Below, piece after piece: positions 29,453 through 38,817 of a stretch of 64,000 bases of DNA (its first letter is position 1; every line of letters starts with the position of its first letter). Under the pieces are notes generated by a model that did no database searches, had not been told where the DNA came from, and was given only the letters and a program-made list of their open reading frames with translations. Position numbers and translations under genes: made by a program. The DNA is from Nocardia sp. CY41 (lineage in GTDB: Bacteria; Actinomycetota; Actinomycetes; Mycobacteriales; Mycobacteriaceae): assembly GCF_009829325.1 (NCBI RefSeq), contig NZ_VUOS01000006.1, positions 1-64,000 on the forward strand, given 5' to 3'.

Positions 29453-30817
29453 TTAGTAGACGGTGTCCTCCAGATCGGTCAGCGCGGTTTCCAAGTGGTC
29501 GAGCAGCCTGGCCACATCGGGCACGCTGCGGCGGCAGGCGACGATGCCGATGTCCAAACTGTCGGCGCTGCTGGTGAGGGTGATGTTCACCGCCTGGCCG
29601 TCGAACGGGATCGACAGCGGATAGCTGGCGGCGACGCGGGCGCCGTTCCAGTACTGGGGTTCGCGCGGCCCCGGGATATTGGAGATGACGATGTTGAACG
29701 GCGGACTGGTCAGCGCGACCGTGGCGGGCAGCAGCAGCGACAAGGCGAGCGGGCTCAGCGTCAGCGCCGAGAGCGAGACCGCCTGCACGGGCGAGAGCGC
29801 GCGGTAGATCTCCTTGCTGCGGTGCATCGAGGAGCTGATCGCGGCCAGCCGCGCGGCCGGGTCGGGCAGGTCGGTGGCGAGATTGCACAGCAGCGCCGCG
29901 ACGGCGTTGCCCCCGCTCGCGCCGTCATCGGATTCCGGACGCAGCGAGACCGGCACCATGGCGATCAGCGGTTTGTCCGGCAACGCGACATGGTCGAGCA
30001 GGTAGGCGCGCAGCGCGCCCGCCGACATGGCCAGGACCACGTCGTTGAGCGTGGTGCCGGTCATCTTCTTGACCTGCCGGATCCGGTCCAGCGGCCAGGA
30101 GCGGGCGGCGCACCGGCGGGCGCCGCCGATCGGGACGTTGAACATGGTGCGCGGCGCGGCGAAGGGCAGCGTCAACTGCTGTTCGAGCAGTGCGGTACGG
30201 GCCAGGCGCAGCGCGGAAGGCGCTGACCCCGCCGCGGCGAGCAGCGCACGCGCCCGGGTGCCGAGCGTGTGCTTGCCCGGTTCGTGCTCGCGGCGCCCGG
30301 TGGACAGCGGAAGATGCCAGGGCACCAGCGCCTCACCGGACTCGGGGTCGGTGGTGAGTGTGCGCTGCAACAGCCGTTGCGCGCCGACGCCGTCGATGAG
30401 CGCGTGGTGCATCTTGGCGTACAAGCCGACCCGGTCGCCGGCGAGCCCTTCGATCAGATGCGCTTCCCACAGCGGCCGGTGCCGGTCGAGCAGGGTGCTG
30501 TGCAGCCCTGCGGCCACCTCGGTCATGGCGTCCAAGCCGCCCGACTCCGGCAGTGCCCAGCGCTGGACGTGGTAGTCGAGTTCGACGGCGTTGTCCACCG
30601 TCCAGGCCAGCTGCGGCGTGCCGAACAACCGGGCCGGGCGCTTGCGGAACATGGGGTGGAAGTTCTGGTCGGCCGCCAGCGTCGCGTACGCGCGCCGGGC
30701 GAACTCGGGCCCGCTGCCGTCCGCGGGGTCGAAGATCGACAGCGAACCGACGTGCATCGGATGCTCGCGTGATTCCGCAACGAGGAACAGGGCGTCCACC
30801 GGCGAGATGAATTCCAT
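29453..30817 (-). CDS. WS/DGAT family O-acyltransferase
   Basis: 454 aa, ATG at 30817 with GGAGGGAA 7 nt upstream. Wax ester synthase/diacylglycerol acyltransferase, transferring acyl-CoA to diacylglycerol or long-chain alcohols for storage lipid. The catalytic HHXXXDG is MHHALIDGVGAQRLL (about residues 135-150); the family motifs SPVDALFLVAES at the N-terminus, NDVVLAMSAGALRAYL and the C-terminal NIVISNIPGPREPQYW (PLW-type region) are present. Triacylglycerol accumulation is common in Nocardia, and such genome copies are usually multiple. Its neighbour on the other strand is an acyl-CoA ligase. Confidence 0.93.
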   Translation of the reverse strand: MEFISPVDALFLVAESREHPMHVGSLSIFDPADGSGPEFARRAYATLAADQNFHPMFRKRPARLFGTPQLAWTVDNAVELDYHVQRWALPESGGLDAMTEVAAGLHSTLLDRHRPLWEAHLIEGLAGDRVGLYAKMHHALIDGVGAQRLLQRTLTTDPESGEALVPWHLPLSTGRREHEPGKHTLGTRARALLAAAGSAPSALRLARTALLEQQLTLPFAAPRTMFNVPIGGARRCAARSWPLDRIRQVKKMTGTTLNDVVLAMSAGALRAYLLDHVALPDKPLIAMVPVSLRPESDDGASGGNAVAALLCNLATDLPDPAARLAAISSSMHRSKEIYRALSPVQAVSLSALTLSPLALSLLLPATVALTSPPFNIVISNIPGPREPQYWNGARVAASYPLSIPFDGQAVNITLTSSADSLDIGIVACRRSVPDVARLLDHLETALTDLEDTVY

Positions 30818-31010
30818 GGGCAGTTCCCTCCTGGCGACGCCGCGACTCCGCCACGGTCTGGTTCAGGACGTGGCGGAAGGTCGGCGACGGGCGGCCGGAC
30901 TGCTCATGGCGCGGGATGCCGCACCGGTCGAACGACGATCCACCAACCGATGATTCGATGCCGAATCCGGACCGGCTGGGCGGTTCGCCGCGGAATTGTG
31001 CGTCTCGATC

Positions 31011-31661
31011 TCAGGACAGGCGGCTGACCGGCCAATCCTGCGGCAGCTCGAGGCGTTCGCTGATCATGCTGATCGCGTTGTGCAGCGCCTGGATCTCGTC
31101 GACGCCGCTGGCCACCGACGCGCCCTGCTCACTGATGTGGAATCGGCACAGATGCTTGCGCCGGTCGGCCGCCAGGTAGGGCCTGCCGATGATGATCGAC
31201 AACGAGCTGTCGGCATCGCGCAGCGTGCGGGCCGCGATGAGAGCCTGCGGTTCCTGCACGGCCGTCGTGGCGGCGCGCGACGGACGGGTGGGGGCGGCCG
31301 GGAACCCGGGATCGGAGGGCTCGGTCACGGCGAAGTGCGCGCCGTGGCTGTTGGCCTGCCGCAGCTCCTGAGCGATCTCCTGGAAAGCGCGGTACAGCGC
31401 GGCGATCGAATCGGCGCCGTGCGCCCACCGCTCGCCGATGCCCTGGATGCGGAATCCGCACACCACGCCGGTGTCACCCGGTGCCATCTGGGGTTTTCCC
31501 ACCTCGATCGACACTTCTCGCGTGGCGTCGGCTACGGTGCGGGTGGCGATCACCTCCCTGATCCGCCGCCATTTCGTGCTCGCGATCGCACCGCCGTGTT
31601 CGGACTCGCGCACTGCGGGCGTGGTCGTGTCACCAGTGACCCGCGCCGGTATCGCTCTCAT
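31011..31661 (-). CDS. Protein with two tandem copies of one small domain, unknown function
   Basis: 216 aa from the ATG at 31661; the longer frame upstream is Pro/Gly-rich and not convincing. Two similar segments of about 70 residues are visible. Copy 1 has ATRTVADATREVSIEVGKP, VVCGFRIQGIG and GADSIAALYRAFQEIAQEL. Copy 2 has AARTLRDADSSLSIIIGRP, HLCRFHISEQG and GVDEIQALHNAISMISERL. A linker rich in Pro/Ala joins them. The repeat resembles small actinobacterial domains usually encoded once per protein (possibly the DUF6968 type; name from memory). No catalytic residues seen. Confidence 0.7.
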   Translation of the reverse strand: MRAIPARVTGDTTTPAVRESEHGGAIASTKWRRIREVIATRTVADATREVSIEVGKPQMAPGDTGVVCGFRIQGIGERWAHGADSIAALYRAFQEIAQELRQANSHGAHFAVTEPSDPGFPAAPTRPSRAATTAVQEPQALIAARTLRDADSSLSIIIGRPYLAADRRKHLCRFHISEQGASVASGVDEIQALHNAISMISERLELPQDWPVSRLS

Positions 31662-31841
31662 GATGTCTGGAGTACCCAAGTTGGACCCCGGTTTATCCTG
31701 CGGTTCGAGGTGACCTGGACCGCAGGGCGAAGACACGCCGGACCGGCAAAGGGGCTACCGGACGGTTAACGCGCCTCGGGTTTGGCAGGCTGTCGCCGAG
31801 GTGTGATGGTGGGGCCGCGACGATGAGGAGGGGCGGACGAA

Positions 31842-32354
31842 GTGGTAACGATTGCGCAGTTGCGAGCGGTTCTGTCGATCCTGCGCGTCGACCCGGAGGA
31901 GGTCGGCGGGCGGCTGGACGACACGGGTCTGCGTGGTGCGGACGCCGAGCGCGTCCTATTGATCGGTTTGCTACACCGGATCGCGAGCAGTGAGCTGCGT
32001 CAGGTCGTCACCACGACGATGGACGACGAGGAGGCCGCCAGGGCCGCGGCGGTGAGCACCCTTCCGGTGAACGGCGAGAACCCCACCGAGCAGGTGCGTT
32101 TCGACGCGCACTGGCTGCACGACCGGATCGGCGCACTGGCGGCGGCCACCACCGTGGACCCGGTGCCGGTGCTGTTGGACGCCGCCGCGCGGTCGGCGGA
32201 CGCGGCCGAGGTCCTGCTGCTGCTCAGCCGCAATCCCCGAGGCCACGACGCGGACACCAGATGGGAGCGCGCGCTCGACGATCTGGGGCGCGCCTATCAC
32301 CTGATCAACGACGAGCGCGTGGGGCGCTCGAACACGACGACCGCGCCGCTGTAG
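31842..32354 (+). CDS. Conserved hypothetical, helical protein
   Basis: 170 aa, GTG start with GAGGAGGGG 10 nt upstream. Predominantly helical and acidic (LRAVLSILRVDPEEVGGRLD, AERVLLIGLLHRIASSELRQ, DPVPVLLDAAARSADAAEVL), with no signal peptide, membrane segment or cysteine. No family recognised. The stop codon lies in the loop and right arm of a strong 14-bp terminator hairpin. It is divergent from the tandem-domain gene and probably monocistronic. Confidence 0.65.
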   Translation: MVTIAQLRAVLSILRVDPEEVGGRLDDTGLRGADAERVLLIGLLHRIASSELRQVVTTTMDDEEAARAAAVSTLPVNGENPTEQVRFDAHWLHDRIGALAAATTVDPVPVLLDAAARSADAAEVLLLLSRNPRGHDADTRWERALDDLGRAYHLINDERVGRSNTTTAPL

Positions 32355-32367
32355 CGGCGCGGTCGTC
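32336..32367 (+). terminator. Strong terminator hairpin over the stop codon
   Basis: Perfect 14-bp inverted repeat GACGACCGCGCCGC, loop TGTA, then the complement. The stop codon TAG at 32352-32354 is part of it. A second hairpin (GGCGGCGTG, GCA, complement; about 32382-32400) follows and could serve the convergent gene ending at 32410. Confidence 0.7.
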
Positions 32368-32409
32368 GGAGGTCTCGCCCCGGCGGCGTGGCACGCCGCC
32401 GGGACGGAA

Positions 32410-33177
32410 TCACTTGGGTTGCGCGGGCGTGGCCTGCACGGGTTTGTCGGCGAAGCGGGTGGTTCCCTCAGCCGCCTGCAGCGTGGTGAGCAGGTCGACG
32501 CCCGCCACGACGAGCGTGGGCCCGCCGACCGCGATGGTCCCGAGGATCCCGCCGAGGCTCGCGCCGGTCAGCAGGCCGGCCACACAACCGACGGCGATGG
32601 TGACCAGGCAGCCGATCGTGGCGCCGATGGCGGTGCCGACGAAACCGCCGATAGCGGTGGCGAGTCCGAACTGCCCGGCGAATTCGTCACGCGCACGCTG
32701 ATTCTCGGTCATCGACGCGACCGGTGTGGCGACCAGCGGCTCGGTGATCGCGACACCTTCCGGCCGGATCGGCTTCAGCTCCAGCACCGTGCCGTCCTTT
32801 TTCACCTCCGGACGCACCGCAATGGCGGCGCCCGCGATCCGGAAGTCGAGCGGCAACGTCATGGCGACGTGGCCGTCGTGATCGCGGATGTCGACCACGT
32901 CGATCACTTGCGCGATGTCGGCCGGGGCGCCTGTGTCGTCGATGAGCACGCCGTTGCGCTCGGTCAGCCGGGCGTGCTCGTCACCGGCGGGCTGATCACG
33001 CAGCGCTTTGGCCAATTCGAAGGTCCCGCCCCGGAGTGCGGCGACCACGGTCTGCTCGACGATCTTGGCCGAGTAGGTGATGTCGGGAGCCGGCTCGGCG
33101 TGAGCGACGCCCGCGCCGATGGTGAGCGAGCCGATGGCGAGTATCGCTGCCGCAGTGGTGCCGCGGAGTTGCATCAT
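32410..33177 (-). CDS. Secreted protein with glycine-zipper-like hydrophobic C-terminal region
   Basis: 255 aa. Signal peptide at the N-terminus (LRGTTAAAILAIGSLTIGAG, cleavage likely after AHA in GVAHAEPAPD). Residues 25-165 are a soluble beta-rich domain (VIDVVDIRDHDGHVAMTLPL). Residues about 172-225 are hydrophobic and Gly-rich with small-residue spacing (GLATAIGGFVGTAIGATIGC, GASLGGILGTIAVGG), as in glycine zippers that pack in membranes. Similar exported proteins of unknown function are common in Nocardia. It may insert into the cell envelope; this is inference. Confidence 0.72.
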   Translation of the reverse strand: MMQLRGTTAAAILAIGSLTIGAGVAHAEPAPDITYSAKIVEQTVVAALRGGTFELAKALRDQPAGDEHARLTERNGVLIDDTGAPADIAQVIDVVDIRDHDGHVAMTLPLDFRIAGAAIAVRPEVKKDGTVLELKPIRPEGVAITEPLVATPVASMTENQRARDEFAGQFGLATAIGGFVGTAIGATIGCLVTIAVGCVAGLLTGASLGGILGTIAVGGPTLVVAGVDLLTTLQAAEGTTRFADKPVQATPAQPK

Positions 33178-33311
33178 TCGTCCAATCCTTCATCGGGTTC
33201 ACACCTGCCTCCAGCACGGCCGGACCCGCGCACTCCGGCGGCGCAAGAGCAGTCGTCCAGGGTCGCTGAGCAGCCTAGCAGCGCCCACAGCAACCGACGA
33301 GCGTTCCGGCT

Positions 33312-33350
33312 CGGCCGGTCGGAGATACCGAATAATTCTCCGACCGGCCG
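33312..33350 (-). terminator. Hairpin behind the XRE-type gene
   Basis: Perfect 14-bp stem CGGCCGGTCGGAGA with an 11-nt AT-rich loop, placed 17 nt after the stop of the HTH gene on the minus strand. It probably ends that transcript before the secreted-protein gene. Confidence 0.65.
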
Positions 33351-33366
33351 ACTTTCGGCTCGGCGA

Positions 33367-33750
33367 TCAGCGCGCCGCGGCGAGTTCGCTTGCCGGCTCG
33401 GCACGCAAGATCATCGCGCTGGTGCCGGGCGGCCACTCGAGTCCCGCGTCGAGCCGGTCGAGCACTTCGGCGCTCGGGCACGCGTTGCGCGACCGCTCGA
33501 TCTCGCTGACCAGCTTGGCAGGCGGGCCGCCGTTGCCCGCCACGTCCGCCTGGGTCCACTTCCGCTCCCGCCGCCGCGCACGCACTCGCGCGGCGAGCGC
33601 GTCGAGGTCGAGCGCGACTTCGGTTCGCACCTCGTCGTGCACTTCCGGCGTCGGTGGCGCCGAGCGCGCCGGTTCGCCGGGCTCGTCCGTCCGGTGCTTC
33701 TCGCGCAGCATTCCGCTGGTGATCAGCCTGGACCGTTTCCGCCTACCCAT
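33367..33750 (-). CDS. XRE-type helix-turn-helix protein
   Basis: 127 aa from the ATG at 33750 (GGAGAG 12 nt upstream); ATG at 33771 is also possible. The N-terminal 55 residues are basic and probably disordered. The HTH lies at about residues 60-110: LAARVRARRRERKWTQADVA, AKLVSEIERSRNACPSAEVL and LDRLDAGLEWPPG, an XRE/Cro-like domain with a non-canonical turn (GNGGPPAK). The short C-terminal tail shows no effector domain. Target unknown. Confidence 0.7.
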   Translation of the reverse strand: MGRRKRSRLITSGMLREKHRTDEPGEPARSAPPTPEVHDEVRTEVALDLDALAARVRARRRERKWTQADVAGNGGPPAKLVSEIERSRNACPSAEVLDRLDAGLEWPPGTSAMILRAEPASELAAAR

Positions 33751-33896
33751 TTTCGCCACACGCTCTCCCATCCTCTGTCGAGTCGATCGATTGCGTCGCA
33801 CTGCTCCGGCGGCGGACAGCGCCCATCGCGCCGGGAACGCTGAACATCATGGGGGGAGTGCGGGTGCGGACCGCGTTCGACGCGCCGGGCGCGGGG

Positions 33897-34385
33897 TCAG
33901 CGCGCCTCGTCGTCCGGTCGCAGAATCAGCACCGGTATCTCGCGCTCCGTCCAGGATCGGTAGGCGTCGAAGTCCGGGTAGAGCGCCACCAGCAAGGGCC
34001 ACAGACGTTTTCGCTCCTCCGGTGTCGCCACCCGGGCGCGGACGCGGCGCTGCTCGGCGCCGATCTGCACCCGGGCTGCGGGATGTGCCAAGAGGTTGAA
34101 GTACCACTGCGGATGGTTCGGCAACCCGCCCTGCGAAGCGACGATCACCAAGTCGTCGCCGTCGACGAGGTACAGCAGCGGGGCGGTGAACAGCTTGCCG
34201 GATTTGCGGCCGCGGTGCTCGAGCAGCAGGGTCGGCACCGGCTTGCGGAAACCCGCGCCGATCCGCCATCGCCCGCCGACGCGTCCTGCGGTCCGGCGGA
34301 AGACCCATACCTGGGCTTTGGACATGTACTTGATGAGCGCCGCGACCAGCGGCGAATCGAGATGGCGCGGCCGGCTCGGGGTCAT
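33897..34385 (-). CDS. Deazaflavin (F420)-dependent nitroreductase family protein
   Basis: 162 aa from the ATG at 34385, chosen because GGGGGG precedes it and the family body starts at LVAALIKYMSKAQVWVFRRT. Split beta-barrel of the Ddn/DUF385 family. Core motifs are VPTLLLEHRGRKSGKLFTAP, LYLVDGDDLVIVASQGGLPN, HPQWYFNLLAHPAARVQIGA and a C-terminal EIPVLILRP. Such proteins use F420H2 to reduce quinones or xenobiotics, often at the membrane. The upstream region is shared with the divergent SDR gene and carries an operator-like sequence, so it could be co-regulated. Confidence 0.85.
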   Translation of the reverse strand: MTPSRPRHLDSPLVAALIKYMSKAQVWVFRRTAGRVGGRWRIGAGFRKPVPTLLLEHRGRKSGKLFTAPLLYLVDGDDLVIVASQGGLPNHPQWYFNLLAHPAARVQIGAEQRRVRARVATPEERKRLWPLLVALYPDFDAYRSWTEREIPVLILRPDDEAR

Positions 34386-34455
34386 CGGACCCCCCGATCG
34401 CGACGGGTTGCGCGAGCGCAATCGAGTGCGGTGGCGAGTGATTGATCCATACCTA

Positions 34456-34487
34456 TGTCCGTAGTATTGTCCAGACAGATGTCCGGT
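34456..34487 (+). promoter_or_regulatory. Operator-like site A upstream of the SDR gene
   Basis: TGTCCAGACAGATGTCCGGT at 34468-34487, with a further TGTCC at 34456. TGTCC starts at 34456, 34468 and 34480, exactly 12 bp apart. The TGTCCAGACA core is a near-palindrome. The same pattern occurs at four other promoters of this cluster. Confidence 0.65.
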
Positions 34488-34557
34488 TACTATTCCATAG
34501 CGATGCGGCGCGTGTCGCGGGGTGGCGGGAACCGGCGACGAGCACGGTGGAGGAAAC

Positions 34558-35424
34558 ATGGATCGGGTCAGCGGCAAGGTCGTCCTGGTAACCGGTGCGG
34601 GGCGGGGGCAGGGTCGCAGTCACGCGGTCGCCCTGGCCGAGGAGGGCGCCGACATCGTCGCCTTCGACATCTGCGCCGACATCGCCAGTAACGAGTACGC
34701 GCTGGCCACCGAAGCGGATCTCGCCGAGACGAAGGAGTTGGTCGCGAAGACCGGCCGCCGCGTCGTGGCGCGCAAGGTCGACGTGCGGGATCGGCCCGCG
34801 CTGCACGAGGCGATCGCGGCGAGCGTCGCCGAACTCGGGCGCCTGGACGTGGTCGTGGCGAACGCCGGGATCTGCCCGCTCGGCCACCACGTGCCGTTGC
34901 AGGGATTCGTCGACGTCTTCGACGTCAACTTCGTCGGCGTGGTGAACACCGTGCACGCCGCCCTGCCGCATCTGGGCGCGGGCGCCTCGATCATCGTGAC
35001 CGGTTCGGTGGCGGGCTTGGTGCCGCAGACCGGGTTCAACGGCCAGCAGGCGCTGCAAGGCCCCGGCGGCGACGGCTACGGCCTGTCGAAGAAGATGATC
35101 CGGTCCTACACACAGACGTTGGCCTTGACGCTGGGACCGAGTTCGATCCGCATCAACGCGGTACACCCGACCAATGTCGACACCGACATGCTGCACAATC
35201 CGGGCATGTATCAGATCTTCCGGCCCGACGTGCAGAACCCGACGCGCGCCGACGCCGAGGTCACCTTTCCGTTCATGCAGGCCATGCCGATTCCCTTCGT
35301 CGAATCCTCGGACATCTCGCACGCGATCACGTTCCTGGCCTCCGACGAGTCGCGCTACGTGACCGGCTTGCAGATGTTCGTCGACGGCGGGGCGTCGCTG
35401 AAATTGGGCCTGGCCGGGCAGTGA
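34558..35424 (+). CDS. Mycofactocin-coupled-type SDR family oxidoreductase
   Basis: 288 aa, ATG at 34558 with GGAGGAAAC upstream. Classical SDR with the modified cofactor region TGAGRGQGRSHAVALAEEGA plus DIVAFDICADI and an insertion typical of the carveol-dehydrogenase-like, NDMA/mycofactocin-dependent SDRs. The catalytic residues are Ser in VTGSVAG and Tyr-Lys in GYGLSKKMIRSY. It oxidises an alcohol with a tightly bound NAD that is recycled through mycofactocin. Mycofactocin biosynthesis genes are not in the window. Substrate unknown; the neighbouring P450s suggest a hydroxylated sterol or terpenoid. Confidence 0.88.
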   Translation: MDRVSGKVVLVTGAGRGQGRSHAVALAEEGADIVAFDICADIASNEYALATEADLAETKELVAKTGRRVVARKVDVRDRPALHEAIAASVAELGRLDVVVANAGICPLGHHVPLQGFVDVFDVNFVGVVNTVHAALPHLGAGASIIVTGSVAGLVPQTGFNGQQALQGPGGDGYGLSKKMIRSYTQTLALTLGPSSIRINAVHPTNVDTDMLHNPGMYQIFRPDVQNPTRADAEVTFPFMQAMPIPFVESSDISHAITFLASDESRYVTGLQMFVDGGASLKLGLAGQ

Positions 35425-36017
35425 CGCGCAACCCGCCGCGTCACTGCAGGATGAGCATCGCGGACCGCTCGATGCGGTCGGCGATGTCGGAATACGATTC
35501 GTAGCCCATCCCGGCGTGGACCAGCGCGCCCATACAGCAATTCGAGTGATTTCAGAACGTCCGCGTCGGGATTTCCGGACAGCGCATGCGCGAGCCGGGC
35601 GCGGATTTCCAGACCGATGCGGGCCCGCAAATGTTCGACATCCGGATCGCGGCCGAGCAGCGCGCTGGTGACCGCGCCGGACAATGCCGGTTCGTCGGCG
35701 ACGAGCAACGCGATGCTGCGTAGTTCGGCGATCACCCGCACGGTGGCATCCGGTTCCTCGCTGACGGGCGAGGGCGTCGCGCGCAGCCTGCGCCAGAAGA
35801 TCTCCGCGACCAGGTGCTCCTTGGAGGAGAAATATGTATAGGCGGTGGCGGTGCCGACCTTGGCGTTGGCGGCGACCATCCGGATGGTCATGCCCGCGAA
35901 CCCCTCCCGGGAAAGCACTTCCAACGCCGATCTGGTGAGCTTCTCGACGGTGTCGGCTTGTTTTCCGGACAAGCGCCGCCGCGTCGCCTCGACGGTTCTG
36001 GAATGGCTTTCGGACAT
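35355..36017 (-). CDS. TetR family regulator, apparently frameshifted near the C-terminus
   Basis: 220 aa as read. The HTH is normal (LTRSALEVLSREGFAGMTIR, AANAKVGTATAYTYFSSKEH). Residues to LELLY (about 168) look like a real TetR ligand-binding domain; the remaining 50 are Arg/Pro-rich and run into the end of the convergent SDR gene. Shifting the frame at about 35530 (GGGCGCGC after TAT) gives a natural tail (GALVHAGMGYESYSDIADRI, then ERSAMLILQ) ending at 35441. So either a one-base insertion/two-base deletion or a sequencing error is present. The gene looks leaderless, with TAGTCT six bases before the ATG. It is the best candidate to bind the shared operators. Confidence 0.8.
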   Translation of the reverse strand: MSESHSRTVEATRRRLSGKQADTVEKLTRSALEVLSREGFAGMTIRMVAANAKVGTATAYTYFSSKEHLVAEIFWRRLRATPSPVSEEPDATVRVIAELRSIALLVADEPALSGAVTSALLGRDPDVEHLRARIGLEIRARLAHALSGNPDADVLKSLELLYGRAGPRRDGLRIVFRHRRPHRAVRDAHPAVTRRVARHCPARPNFSDAPPSTNICKPVT

Positions 36018-36028
36018 GTGTCTAGACT
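36009..36028 (-). promoter_or_regulatory. Operator-like site B overlapping the TetR start
   Basis: On the minus strand AGTCTAGACACATGTCCGAA, sharing TCTAGACA and the 12-bp spaced TGTCC with the other sites. It covers the probable -10 (TAGTCT) and the ATG of the TetR gene. A TTGCCG 17 nt upstream of the -10 could be the -35. Fits autorepression. Confidence 0.65.
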
Positions 36029-36111
36029 AGAGTTGTCACTCTATTCCGGCAACTTCCGTGCTGGGTGAACGGCTGTGTGTCCGGCCACTGTGGAAATGTC
36101 CGCGCGGTGCG

Positions 36112-36987
36112 CTACGGCCGGGCGCTCATGCCGAGTGGCCGTCCCATGGCGGTCAGCTTGCCGGAGAGCCGGTCCAGATAGGCGAGCACCGCCCCTTCGT
36201 CCTTGTCCGGTAGTCCGTAGACGACGTCGGTGACGCCCGCGCGCTCCCAATCGTCCAGGCGGGCGGCATCCGGTGTGGCGTCGAGAGCCACCACGCGTGG
36301 ACGTCCGGAGAGACCGGCCTGCTCCCAGATCTCGTGCAGTAGCGCGAGCCGATCCGTGATCTCCGTTTCCCCGGGGGTGGTGATCCAGCCGTCGGCGGAG
36401 TCGGCGCTCCAGCGGAAGGTGTGTTCGGTGCCGGCCGCGCCGATCAGCACCGGCACCGCGCGCCGCACCGGCTTGGGCCACGCCCAGCTCGGTCCGAAGC
36501 GCACGTACTCGCCGTCGTGGCTCGCCTCGTCCCGGCTCCACAGCGCCCGCATCGCGGCCAGGTATTCGCGCAGCACCGTGCGCCGTTTGCGCGCCGGCAC
36601 GCCGTGATCGGCGAGTTCGTCGGTGTTCCAGCCGAATCCGGCGCCCAGCAGCACCCGGCCACCGCTGAGATGGTCCAGGGAGGCGATCGTCTTGGCCAGG
36701 GAGATCGGATCGTGCTCCACCGGGAGCGCGACGGCGGTGGCCAGTTCGATGCGCTCGGTGACGGTGGCCGCCATGGACAGCGCCACCCATGGGTCGAGCG
36801 TCCGCAGGTACCGGTCGTCGGGCAGGGACGCGTCGCCGGTCTGTGGGTGTGCCGCGGTGCGCGCGACCGGGATGTGGGTGTGCTCGGGGACGTAGAAGGA
36901 GTCGAAGCCCGCCTGCTCCGCGGCGCGGGCGGCGGGGGCGGGCGCGATGCCGCGGTCGCTGGTGAACAGCACGATGCCGAATCGCAT
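36112..36987 (-). CDS. LLM class F420-dependent oxidoreductase
   Basis: 291 aa from the ATG at 36987 (GAGGG upstream). Luciferase-like TIM barrel: MRFGIVLFTSDRGIAPAPAA, FDSFYVPEHTHIPVAR, ATAVALPVEHDPISLAKTIA, LSGGRVLLGAGFGWNTDELA and DGWITTPGE. The pattern matches the mycobacterial F420-dependent subfamily (TIGR03619-like) rather than FMN luciferases. It probably oxidises or reduces an alcohol or ketone intermediate. It is divergent from the P450 operon, and a TGTCTGGACA operator core lies in its promoter region. Confidence 0.9.
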   Translation of the reverse strand: MRFGIVLFTSDRGIAPAPAARAAEQAGFDSFYVPEHTHIPVARTAAHPQTGDASLPDDRYLRTLDPWVALSMAATVTERIELATAVALPVEHDPISLAKTIASLDHLSGGRVLLGAGFGWNTDELADHGVPARKRRTVLREYLAAMRALWSRDEASHDGEYVRFGPSWAWPKPVRRAVPVLIGAAGTEHTFRWSADSADGWITTPGETEITDRLALLHEIWEQAGLSGRPRVVALDATPDAARLDDWERAGVTDVVYGLPDKDEGAVLAYLDRLSGKLTAMGRPLGMSARP

Positions 36988-37090
36988 GGGAACCCTCGTC
37001 TCGTCGCGTCGTTCGATGCGGCGTCCGTCTTCCGCCTGCGGCACCCCTCGTCATCTCGCAGGCGGAGGCCGGCGGCTGCCGGACCGTAGG

Positions 37091-37100
37091 TGTCTGGACA
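37091..37100 (-). promoter_or_regulatory. Operator-like site E upstream of the LLM gene
   Basis: TGTCTGGACA on the plus strand, TGTCCAGACA on the minus strand, about 105 bp upstream of the LLM start. Only the 10-bp core is conserved; the flanking 12-bp repeats are weak. Confidence 0.5.
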
Positions 37101-37234
37101 ACTGTTCGGAATGTAGTCCGGTCGGCCGCCCTCGGCAAGAACGCGTTCTTGTTTCTCGGCGGTATGGACGCTGTTGATCCAGGATTCGAAGAGATCGCTC
37201 GTTCGGGATTGTCCTGAAAATGCGTCAGTGGTAC

Positions 37235-37263
37235 CGTCCAGACACATGTCCAGCTATGTGTCT
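37235..37263 (+). promoter_or_regulatory. Operator-like site C upstream of the P450 operon
   Basis: CGTCCAGACACATGTCCAGC at 37235-37254 continuing to TGTCT at 37259. The units CGTCC, TGTCC and TGTCT start at 37235, 37247 and 37259, again 12 bp apart as in site A. Confidence 0.65.
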
Positions 37264-37293
37264 CTCCGGTGTGGGATCTTGTCACGCCCGGCG

Positions 37294-37307
37294 GAGAACG
37301 TGTTCTC
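37294..37307 (+). promoter_or_regulatory. KstR-like box
   Basis: GAGAACGTGTTCTC, a palindrome with AGAAC-N2-GTTCT. The published KstR motif is TNNAACNNGTTNNA; this site matches the AAC-N2-GTT core but has G and C at the outer positions. It lies 19 bp before the P450 start, downstream of operator site C. Confidence 0.45.
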
Positions 37308-37325
37308 GGTTTGGGAGTGTGGGCG

Positions 37326-38816
<1,491 letters not shown>

Positions 38817-38817
<1 letters not shown>

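Noticed and set aside
29495..30226. 243-codon plus-strand frame opposite the WS/DGAT gene
   Set aside because: Antisense of a clear acyltransferase gene; Arg/Gly/Gln-rich shadow.
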